Source: UBA1181 sp963619325 (GTDB lineage Bacteria > Bacteroidota > Bacteroidia > Bacteroidales > Paludibacteraceae). From it: a stretch of 11,355 bases of DNA. Numbering within the stretch: the stretch's first letter is position 1; each line of letters starts with the position of its first letter. The position numbers and the translations under genes were made by a program. Positions 1 to 5,860 of the stretch are shown here, piece by piece. The stretch spans positions 1 through 11,355 of the forward strand of contig CAVEVQ010000043.1 of assembly GCA_963619325.1 (NCBI GenBank). The letters are read 5' to 3'. The notes under the pieces are model-generated. The model saw only the letters and a program-made list of their open reading frames with translations, searched no databases and was not told the origin of the DNA.

Positions 1-54
1 TCTTGAAAACCGCCGTACAGCAATGTACCGGGGGTTCGAATCCCTCCCTCTCCG
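1..54 (+). tRNA. tRNA-Ser(UGA), 3' part only (5' end outside window)
   Basis: The window opens inside the anticodon arm. The loop CTTGAAA at 2-8 has anticodon TGA, followed by the 3' side of the anticodon stem (9-13). A long class II variable arm follows, with a GTAC/GTAC stem around 15-28, as expected for tRNA-Ser. The T arm is G-rich stem 30-34, loop TTCGAAT 35-41 and stem 42-46. The acceptor 3' strand is CCTCTCC at 47-53, with discriminator G at 54. The next bases are CTG, so CCA is not encoded and must be added after transcription. The D arm and acceptor 5' strand lie off the left edge. Serine identity follows from the anticodon and long variable arm together. Confidence 0.93.
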
Positions 55-68
55 CTGAAGAAACGGTA

Positions 69-99
69 CGAGTATCTAAGAAAGATGCTCGTTTTTTTT
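69..99 (+). terminator. Rho-independent terminator of the tRNA-Ser transcript
   Basis: A 9-bp stem, CGAGTATCT (69-77) with AGATGCTCG (83-91), contains one G-T pair and a 5-base AAGAA loop. It is followed directly by eight T residues (92-99). It lies 15 bases after the tRNA 3' end. Confidence 0.88.
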
Positions 100-109
100 G
101 TACCTACGA

Positions 110-150
110 AAAAAACAAATGCACATCATATTGATGAGACAGATGCAATT
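110..150 (-). terminator. possible weak terminator downstream of the DUF4403 gene
   Basis: On the minus strand, just past the stop codon of the leftward gene, there is an imperfect hairpin. TGCA repeats flank a CATCA/TGATG core at about 128-140, and a run of T residues (A run on the plus strand near 110-116) lies beyond it. The stem is short and interrupted, so this is only a candidate. Confidence 0.3.
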
Positions 151-160
151 AAATATGTTT

Positions 161-1627
161 TCACTCTACCTTTAAGCTAAACTTTCCACCTAAATTGACA
201 CTCACCTTGAGTCCATCCTTCGTAAGATGAATAGCATCTACATCCAAATCATTAAGATATCCGTTGAGGTAGACATTATCGAAGAGTTCACGATTAAAAA
301 GCTCACTTCGACTCATTTCTTTCACCCACTCTAATTTATCTTTGATAGAAATAACGACATTCTCTTCTATCATTTTTTTTAGACCTTTCTTATAGAACAG
401 ATTTACCACCTTTGCCAATACATTTTTTGTTTTCAGTTTATAATCCACCTCAGAAATGCGAATAGAAGAAGACATCCTGTCATAGTAAGGAACACCACTA
501 AGATAGATTGCGCCATTGATAAACCCATGCACATATACGCCGATAATCATTTTATCCATCTGACCATAGAACATCATACTATCTACAGTAATTTGATGCT
601 TACCATCTCCGAAAGTTTCGCCAGACATAATACCACCAGCAAGCGTATCGATGGTCGAATATGGGATATCCGCCAAAACATTTAATTTCACCTTTTCGTC
701 TGTACTATTATACATTTTAAAAACAGGCATAGAAAGTTCTTTTTGCTTGTCAGCAGGAACATGGTCCATATAAATCTCCGCCAAACATTGAATGCCGACG
801 GTCGTACGAATCTGCCCCGCCGTCCCAGCAATCGGAGTAGTATAAAGATTTTTAGGAGTAATCTTCAGCCACACCTTAAAATCCTCAGTAGAGACATCTA
901 TAGGATCTTGTACCACAGACCATATATCCTGGATATACTGAGATAAAGGGACATTTTTTTTCACAGTTTCATCAATCTTCTGCGTCAATGTTTTCTTTTT
1001 TGCTTTCAGAACTTTATCTACGATAGGAGTAATTGGAATGTCCACAACTCCCAATTTCAAAACTGGTTTTTGAATCCATTCATATTCTACAAAATCCGTT
1101 TTTGTGACGAGATTCCAATCTTTTGTGAAATTAATAGCGGTCTTCAACTTCAAATCAACAGAACCCTCTATTTCTTGATCCGTATAAGTAAAACCAAGAT
1201 CAAATCGTTTCTTAATCCACAATTTGATAGGCACAGCGTAGGTCAAGACATTTCCATCGTATGCAATCTTGAAGTCTTTAGCCTTCCACGCTTTAACCAT
1301 CAAACTATCATCTTCTATGTTATTATCCTCATAAATGAGGTCGCTGAAACGTTCGTTGAGTTTTTGTTCAAGCAGAGAAACATTAACGGTAATAGGAATA
1401 TGTAAAGTAGAAGTTTTCGGAATATAAACAATTTGCTCATACACCTCGTTAGGTTGTACTTCCAACGAATCTGTTGAGATAGGAATTGTATCGTTTAAAA
1501 TATCAGAATCATCACCAATCAAAGAAGCATCCTCATCTTCAACCTCTTGCTCATATTGTCGAGCATTACCCAGAAATGGAATTGTAAACATAAGGGAAAA
1601 CACTATAAAGTAATGAAGTCTATTCAT
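161..1627 (-). CDS. exported DUF4403 family protein
   Basis: This 488-residue protein starts with a Sec-type signal peptide (MNRLHYFIVFSLMF, cleavage likely after the Ala near residue 22). A short acidic, low-complexity stretch (about 25-60) follows, rich in Asp, Glu and Ser, and then a long beta-rich region from about residue 65 to the end. That region matches the DUF4403 family as I recall it: an opening strand like LHIPITVNVSLLEQKLNERF, alternating amphipathic strands, and a closing segment on residual membrane-domain-like strands. DUF4403 proteins are widespread in Bacteroidetes and Proteobacteria and are exported; the biochemical role is not established. The protein probably sits in the periplasm or at the outer membrane, since I see no lipobox Cys or later transmembrane helix. 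It is a single gene, divergent from nhaD, with no operon partner. The first ATG follows a candidate -7 element by a short leader. Confidence 0.85.
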   Translation of the reverse strand: MNRLHYFIVFSLMFTIPFLGNARQYEQEVEDEDASLIGDDSDILNDTIPISTDSLEVQPNEVYEQIVYIPKTSTLHIPITVNVSLLEQKLNERFSDLIYEDNNIEDDSLMVKAWKAKDFKIAYDGNVLTYAVPIKLWIKKRFDLGFTYTDQEIEGSVDLKLKTAINFTKDWNLVTKTDFVEYEWIQKPVLKLGVVDIPITPIVDKVLKAKKKTLTQKIDETVKKNVPLSQYIQDIWSVVQDPIDVSTEDFKVWLKITPKNLYTTPIAGTAGQIRTTVGIQCLAEIYMDHVPADKQKELSMPVFKMYNSTDEKVKLNVLADIPYSTIDTLAGGIMSGETFGDGKHQITVDSMMFYGQMDKMIIGVYVHGFINGAIYLSGVPYYDRMSSSIRISEVDYKLKTKNVLAKVVNLFYKKGLKKMIEENVVISIKDKLEWVKEMSRSELFNRELFDNVYLNGYLNDLDVDAIHLTKDGLKVSVNLGGKFSLKVE

Positions 1628-1654
1628 TGTGATTGTTACATTCTGTTGTGATAA

Positions 1655-1669
1655 AAGTTTGCAAACTTA
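1655..1669 (-). promoter_or_regulatory. candidate promoter of the DUF4403 gene, overlapping a 14-bp palindrome
   Basis: Read on the minus strand, TAAGTTTG (1662-1669 on the plus strand as CAAACTTA) matches the Bacteroidetes -7 consensus TAnnTTTG and lies 35 bases before the start codon. No convincing -33 TTTG lies 19-21 bases further upstream, so support is partial. The same bases form the perfect palindrome AAGTTTGCAAACTT at 1655-1668, which could be chance or an operator. Confidence 0.38.
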
Positions 1670-1764
1670 CAATTTTTCAAAAAAGAAGACTTTAGATAGA
1701 ACATCATATTTCTCTAAACCATCTAAAAAGTTAATTCTAACGTATGACATTTTATCATTCAGTA

Positions 1765-1795
1765 TTGTATGAATGTTAAAAAACATATAAATTTG
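1765..1795 (+). promoter_or_regulatory. Bacteroidetes-type promoter of nhaD
   Basis: TAAATTTG at 1788-1795 matches the -7 consensus TAnnTTTG exactly. A TTG at 1765-1767 lies 20 bases upstream, in the right place for the -33 element. Transcription would begin near 1802, giving a leader of about 45 bases before the nhaD start. Confidence 0.62.
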
Positions 1796-1846
1796 CTTGG
1801 GTGTCTCCCCTATGAGTAGGAGAAATATGTACCTAATTTTTTGAGA

Positions 1847-3232
1847 ATGGAAATATTAATGATTATCCTGTTCCTTTTGGGCTATACCTGTATAGCAATG
1901 GAACACAGTATCAATGTGAATAAGGCCGCTTCCGCCCTTTTGTTATGCGCTCTACTTTGGACGGTTTATATTCTAAACATCAATTCCGATATACTCGGAT
2001 TAAGTTCTGCAACTTCTCACGAAGACCTTATTCGGCATGTGACGGGAGTTCAGATCATAGAACATTTAGGAGATGTGGCATCTACCCTGTTTTTTCTGAT
2101 GGGTGCCATGACTATCGTTGAGTTAATTGATGTCCATGGAGGTTTTTCAATCATCACCAACCGCATCACCACAAGGAATAAGAAAGAGCTGCTATGGATG
2201 ATTTCCTTCATTACTTTCTTTATGTCCGCTATCTTGGACAACCTCACGACAACCATTGTCATGGTGATGCTCCTCAGAAAATTGGTAAGTGACCAAAAAG
2301 AACGTTGGATTTTCGCCTGTATAGTCATTCTGGCGGCCAATGCCGGTGGTGCGTTCTCCCCTATCGGCGACGTTACCACCATTATGCTTTGGGTAAGAGG
2401 TAACGTTACCACTGCAGGGCTCATTCCAAATTTGTTTGTTCCGTCATTACTTTCTATGGTAGTTCCAACACTCATTGCAAGTCGTTTTTTGAGAGGAGAG
2501 TTGGCGCCCATCCATGTTTCCACGGAAGTAAATCCAAATTTGACAACCAATTATATCACGCCCAAAGAACAAAAAACCATCTTCTATATGGGTATCGGGG
2601 CTCTGATTTTTGTTCCTGTCTTTAAATCAATCACACATTTACCTCCATTCATCGGGGTTTTGTTCGGATTAAGCATCCTTTGGGTATACACAGAACTAAT
2701 GTACCACAGAAAGAAGCAGATTCCAGAGTCATCGAAAGCAAGAATTTCTAATGTGTTAGGAAGGATAGACTTGACCACTATTTTGTTTTTCTTAGGAATT
2801 TTAATGGCAGTAGCTGCTTTGCAATGCGCAGGCATCCTCCACGACCTTTCAATCTTCTTAGAGGACCATATCGGCAACGTATTTGTCATTGATATTGTAA
2901 TAGGTATACTTTCTTCTATTGTTGACAATGTGCCATTAGTAGCGGGTTCGATGGGAATGTATCCATTAGCTTCGGCAGCAGAAGTGGCAGCAGATCCTTC
3001 TTTGGCTGTTTTCGCGCAAGACGGTGTTTTCTGGTTGTTCCTTGCCTACTGCGCTGGTGTTGGCGGTTCAATACTGATTATAGGCTCTGCAGCAGGAGTC
3101 GTAGTCATGGGCTTAGAGAAAGTGTCTTTCGGTTGGTATCTGAAACGTATCTCTGGATTAGCCTTGGTTGGCTATCTTGCAGGAGCGCTTTTCTTCGTTC
3201 TTCAAGAACTTTACCTGCGTCCACTGTTATAG
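1847..3232 (+). CDS. nhaD: NhaD-type Na+/H+ antiporter
   Basis: This inner-membrane protein exchanges Na+ (or Li+) for protons, supporting pH and sodium homeostasis; sodium/proton exchange is the known NhaD role, while the physiological role here is inference. From ATG 1847 it is 461 residues, the usual family length, with about 11-13 hydrophobic segments. Signature regions are the DNLTTT stretch (D131-N132), the SPIGDVTT motif (171-178) and a second IVDNVPLV motif near 360. The two Asp-Asn-containing half-repeats reflect the inverted-repeat fold of the ion transporter superfamily. The frame is open from a TTG at 1841, but ATG at 1847 is a more usual start and gives MEILMIILFLLG directly into the first helix; ATG 1859 is also possible. 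The gene is monocistronic, with promoter at 1765-1795 and terminator at 3265-3304. Confidence 0.93.
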   Translation: MEILMIILFLLGYTCIAMEHSINVNKAASALLLCALLWTVYILNINSDILGLSSATSHEDLIRHVTGVQIIEHLGDVASTLFFLMGAMTIVELIDVHGGFSIITNRITTRNKKELLWMISFITFFMSAILDNLTTTIVMVMLLRKLVSDQKERWIFACIVILAANAGGAFSPIGDVTTIMLWVRGNVTTAGLIPNLFVPSLLSMVVPTLIASRFLRGELAPIHVSTEVNPNLTTNYITPKEQKTIFYMGIGALIFVPVFKSITHLPPFIGVLFGLSILWVYTELMYHRKKQIPESSKARISNVLGRIDLTTILFFLGILMAVAALQCAGILHDLSIFLEDHIGNVFVIDIVIGILSSIVDNVPLVAGSMGMYPLASAAEVAADPSLAVFAQDGVFWLFLAYCAGVGGSILIIGSAAGVVVMGLEKVSFGWYLKRISGLALVGYLAGALFFVLQELYLRPLL

Positions 3233-3264
3233 AGACTCATAGAAACGAAATAACAAAACAATAC

Positions 3265-3304
3265 GAGAAGTCGTACACACATCTGTATGACTTCTCTTTT
3301 TTTT
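3265..3304 (+). terminator. strong Rho-independent terminator of nhaD
   Basis: A 12-bp stem, GAGAAGTCGTAC (3265-3276) with GTATGACTTCTC (3285-3296), contains one G-T pair and an 8-base loop. It is followed by eight T residues (3297-3304). Confidence 0.93.
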
Positions 3305-3405
3305 ATAGAAATAAAAAGATTCACAAGGAACATTTTTATTAACTTTTTATCAACTATTTGTTAACCATATTTTAGTTGTTTGTTAAGAAAACCCCTTTAA
3401 CATTT

Positions 3406-3436
3406 TTTGTGAAATCTTCTTATTTTCATAGTTTTG
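3406..3436 (+). promoter_or_regulatory. Bacteroidetes-type promoter of the secreted-protein pair
   Basis: TTTG at 3406-3409 and TAGTTTTG at 3429-3436 match the -33 and -7 elements with a 19-base spacer. The predicted start near 3443 leaves a leader of about 70 bases, which contains the small inverted repeat TGTTG-tg-CAACA (3461-3472). The AT-rich stretch just upstream (3339-3401) repeats TTAAC-type motifs in both orientations; I cannot assign it a function. Confidence 0.7.
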
Positions 3437-3512
3437 CAAGCGATTATCAAGGGATTTTTATGTTGTGCAACAATATCCTAAAATTATAGAATAATAAGAG
3501 TTGACTGCAAAA

Positions 3513-3977
3513 ATGAAAAACGTTATTAAAATCTTTTTCTCCATTTCTTTTCTTCTATGCGTGTATACAGTCCATGCGCAAGTGAACACATTCAAAGCCT
3601 ATAAAGAAACAAATGGAATAATCACAAAAAACTCCAATGGTTTGTATGTATGGGGTTCGTGGGCGCCAAGCCAGACATCCATCACGTTAGATTTAGACAA
3701 ACAGATTATAACGACATCCGACGCAAACAACAAAGAAACCTCTAAGTTTGAGATCTTTGAGAAACCACAACAGTGGACAATGAAAAAAGATTATAAATTC
3801 GTGAAATATGAATGTATGAACTCACTCACATTACAAAAATACTATGTAATGTTGAGCAGATATGACTCTGGAGCATTGAAAATCACGATTATGTCGCCCA
3901 ACGATGCCACGCGTTACTTCGTACGACTTGACAATGGGAATGAACAAGACAACCTAACATACGATGACGCAGAATAA
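3513..3977 (+). CDS. small secreted protein of unknown function
   Basis: I do not recognise this family. From ATG 3513 the protein has 154 residues; the frame extends back to a TTG at 3501, but the ATG gives a clean signal peptide, MKNVIKIFFSISFLLCVYTVHA, with likely cleavage before Gln23. The mature part (about 132 residues) is rich in short beta-strand-like stretches with many Thr, Lys, Asp and aromatic residues, and ends in an acidic tail (DNLTYDDAE). It has one Cys in the mature part (in YECMNS), no lipobox and no membrane helix, so it is probably a soluble or surface-associated small beta protein. Its last 14 bases overlap the start of the PCMD gene, implying translational coupling and perhaps a shared role outside the cytoplasm. 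It has its own good promoter. Function unknown. Confidence 0.85.
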   Translation: MKNVIKIFFSISFLLCVYTVHAQVNTFKAYKETNGIITKNSNGLYVWGSWAPSQTSITLDLDKQIITTSDANNKETSKFEIFEKPQQWTMKKDYKFVKYECMNSLTLQKYYVMLSRYDSGALKITIMSPNDATRYFVRLDNGNEQDNLTYDDAE

Positions 3978-4911
3978 ACATCTACTTCCTCTATTTCTTT
4001 TGTTCTTGTTTCCGACGTTCTCACACGCCGAGAAAGTGCTAAAGTTGCCATACGGAGACATGGACAGTTGGTTCAGGCGCGATTTGAAAGAAAGTCGTCT
4101 CATCGGTGGAGAAATTCGCACACTTTATGATATTGGAAAAGAAGGACACAGCACAGAGGCTGCGGCGTGGAAACAAGGAGATTCTCCATGGAAGACTTCC
4201 AGCATCTATGCTAACGTGATGGGCGTTGTGAAAGGAAGTAACACGGTCTTTCCCGAAAAAAGAGGCAATGGTTACTGCGCCCGATTGGAAACTGTCTTAG
4301 AGGAGGTCTATGTGTTCGGACTGATTCACGTTACCGCTTTAGCAACAGGAAGTATTCTTACGGGAGAGCTGATTGAGCCTATTCGCAATGTCAATTCACC
4401 CATGTCAAAATTGGTGCAGGGTATTCCATTCACTCATCGTATCAAAGCCGTTAAATTTGACTATAAAGCAAAAACAGGGGGCAAGAGGATTAAAGCATCT
4501 GCCCTCAGCAAAAGTGATGTTGAAGGTCCAAACGCAGCCGAAGTAAGCGTATTTCTCCAAAAAAGATGGGAAGATGCAGAAGGGAACATCAAATGTAAAC
4601 GTGTAGCCACAGCCTATATGCGCATCACAAAATCAACAGACTGGGTAAACGGATATCATCTTAACCTCCACTATGGAGATATTTCAAAAGAGTCTTATTT
4701 CCGCGACTATATGGGTTTGAATTATGAAGGTTATCCTTTGTATGCCAAAAACTCAAAAGGCGAGAACGTTCAATTAGATGAAGTTGGGTGGGATGCCGAT
4801 GCAACACCGACGCACATTATCATCCGCTTCTCTGCAGGCTATGGAGGAGCCTATGTCGGTGCAATTGGCGATTGTCTATGGATTGACAATGTCGAATTAA
4901 TCGAGAATTAG
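3964..4911 (+). CDS. secreted PCMD (putative carbohydrate metabolism domain) protein
   Basis: This 315-residue protein has a signal peptide (MTQNKHLLPLFLLFLFPTFSHA, cleavage likely after residue 22). The rest resembles the PCMD family of Bacteroidetes. Recognisable parts are an early segment ending in a SSIYANVMGV-type strand, a VFPEKRGNGYCARLET stretch, a TGSILTGEL segment followed by PIRNVNSPMSKLVQGIPF, a KAVKFDYKAK strand, and a C-terminal segment ending GAIGDCLWIDNVELI. PCMD domains have a jelly-roll-like look and are thought to bind or act on glycans, but activity is unproven. Many family members carry extra N-terminal modules; here the domain is essentially alone after the signal peptide. 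There is no lipobox Cys. The gene overlaps its upstream neighbour by 14 bases, so the two are one operon, closed by the terminator at 4921-4948. Confidence 0.82.
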   Translation: MTQNKHLLPLFLLFLFPTFSHAEKVLKLPYGDMDSWFRRDLKESRLIGGEIRTLYDIGKEGHSTEAAAWKQGDSPWKTSSIYANVMGVVKGSNTVFPEKRGNGYCARLETVLEEVYVFGLIHVTALATGSILTGELIEPIRNVNSPMSKLVQGIPFTHRIKAVKFDYKAKTGGKRIKASALSKSDVEGPNAAEVSVFLQKRWEDAEGNIKCKRVATAYMRITKSTDWVNGYHLNLHYGDISKESYFRDYMGLNYEGYPLYAKNSKGENVQLDEVGWDADATPTHIIIRFSAGYGGAYVGAIGDCLWIDNVELIEN

Positions 4912-4920
4912 TAACTTTCA

Positions 4921-4948
4921 GAGACTCAATCTTTTGAGTCTCTTTTTT
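4921..4948 (+). terminator. Rho-independent terminator of the PCMD operon, just before ispE
   Basis: A perfect 9-bp stem, GAGACTCAA (4921-4929) with TTGAGTCTC (4934-4942), has a 4-base loop and is followed by six T residues (4943-4948). It begins 10 bases after the PCMD stop codon and ends 14 bases before the ispE start. Confidence 0.9.
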
Positions 4949-4962
4949 ATAAAAATTTCATA

Positions 4963-5766
4963 ATGATTGTATTCCCTAACGCAAAGATAAATATCGGACT
5001 AAATATTGTTGAGAAAAGACCAGACAACTATCACAACATAGAAAGTATATTCGTCCCGATTCCTTTCAAAGATATATTAGAGATTGTTGAAACAAGCTCA
5101 GAAGAAACAAAACTACATCTTTCTGGCATCCCAATAGATGGAGATACCGACGACAATCTTGTTATAAAGGCTTTCCGACTGATACAAAAAGATTTTAAAA
5201 TTCCCAATGTAGACATCTATTTAGAGAAAATAATTCCTTTTGGAGCAGGCTTAGGCGGTGGTTCTGCAGATGCCGCTTTCACATTGAAAGCCTTGAACAC
5301 ATTGTTTGATTTGAATTTGTCGAATGAAACGCTTTGTTGGTATGCAACTAAGTTAGGAGCAGATTGTCCTTTCTTCATAGAGGACAAAGCGAAATACGTT
5401 ACGGGTATTGGAGAGATTCTTTCGCCCATTGAATTAGAACTGAGTCGCTATTTTATAGTCTTGGTGAAACCAAATGATTTCATATCTACCAAAGAGGCAT
5501 ACGCATGTATCACACCCCGAAAAACTGAAATCAGCGTTAACGAGGCGATTCACTATCCCATTGAACATTGGAAAAGACATATCGTAAATGATTTCGAAGA
5601 CAGTGTTTTTCCCAATCACCCAAACATTGCAAAAGCAAAAGCAAAATTCTACGACAACGGTGCTATATACGCATCTATGACAGGTTCTGGATCAGCGGTC
5701 TTCGGAATATTTGACAAACAACCTAACATTGAATTTGAGAATACAATATTCAGAGGAACACTTTAA
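4963..5766 (+). CDS. ispE: 4-diphosphocytidyl-2-C-methyl-D-erythritol kinase
   Basis: IspE phosphorylates CDP-methylerythritol at the 2-hydroxyl with ATP, the fourth step of the MEP pathway to isopentenyl diphosphate in the cytoplasm. The 267-residue protein is slightly short but within the family range. All GHMP-kinase landmarks are present: the N-terminal PNAKINIGLN with catalytic Lys8, the glycine-rich ATP loop GAGLGGGSADAA (94-105), catalytic Asp134 in LGADCPFF, and the C-terminal motif MTGSGSAVFG (239-248). The ATG at 4963 puts PNAKIN at the expected position. The gene stands alone: a terminator lies just before it and another just after it, and I see no clear promoter between. Its message may come from read-through or from a promoter inside the PCMD gene. 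Confidence 0.97.
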   Translation: MIVFPNAKINIGLNIVEKRPDNYHNIESIFVPIPFKDILEIVETSSEETKLHLSGIPIDGDTDDNLVIKAFRLIQKDFKIPNVDIYLEKIIPFGAGLGGGSADAAFTLKALNTLFDLNLSNETLCWYATKLGADCPFFIEDKAKYVTGIGEILSPIELELSRYFIVLVKPNDFISTKEAYACITPRKTEISVNEAIHYPIEHWKRHIVNDFEDSVFPNHPNIAKAKAKFYDNGAIYASMTGSGSAVFGIFDKQPNIEFENTIFRGTL

Positions 5767-5783
5767 GACACAAACAAAACAAA

Positions 5784-5824
5784 CAAAGGGCATTCACTTT
5801 ATCGTATGAATGCCCTTTGTTTTG
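5784..5824. terminator. bidirectional terminator between convergent ispE and the MBOAT operon
   Basis: A 13-bp perfect stem, CAAAGGGCATTCA (5784-5796) with TGAATGCCCTTTG (5807-5819), has a 10-base loop. T-rich sequence follows on the plus strand (5820-5823) and the minus strand (A-rich 5771-5783 read in reverse). It serves both converging transcripts. A second 7-bp AT-only stem, TAATTAC/GTAATTA (5832-5850), lies between it and the MBOAT stop. Confidence 0.85.
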
Positions 5825-5860
5825 TGGTTTATAATTACCTTTAGTAATTACCGCTATATT

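Noticed and set aside
1..56. tRNA-Ser 3' end as an attachment site for an integrated element
   Set aside because: No repeat of the tRNA 3' sequence and no integrase were seen in the window.
743..1405. Open frames on the plus strand inside the DUF4403 gene
   Set aside because: They are shadows of the real minus-strand gene, with no start context and low-complexity sequence resembling no family.
2050..2550. 166-residue open frame antisense to nhaD
   Set aside because: It lies wholly within the well-supported nhaD gene. The frame mirrors its hydrophobic codons, and there is no promoter or family resemblance.
3133..3342. 69-codon frame at the end of nhaD
   Set aside because: It overlaps the nhaD coding end and runs through the terminator stem.
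3345..3356. DnaA-box-like TTATCAACT
   Set aside because: A single imperfect match with no clustered boxes or origin-associated genes nearby, so not an origin.
5832..5850. TAATTAC/GTAATTA stem as a separate terminator
   Set aside because: It consists almost entirely of A-T pairs, lacks a T run, and lies next to a much stronger two-sided stem.
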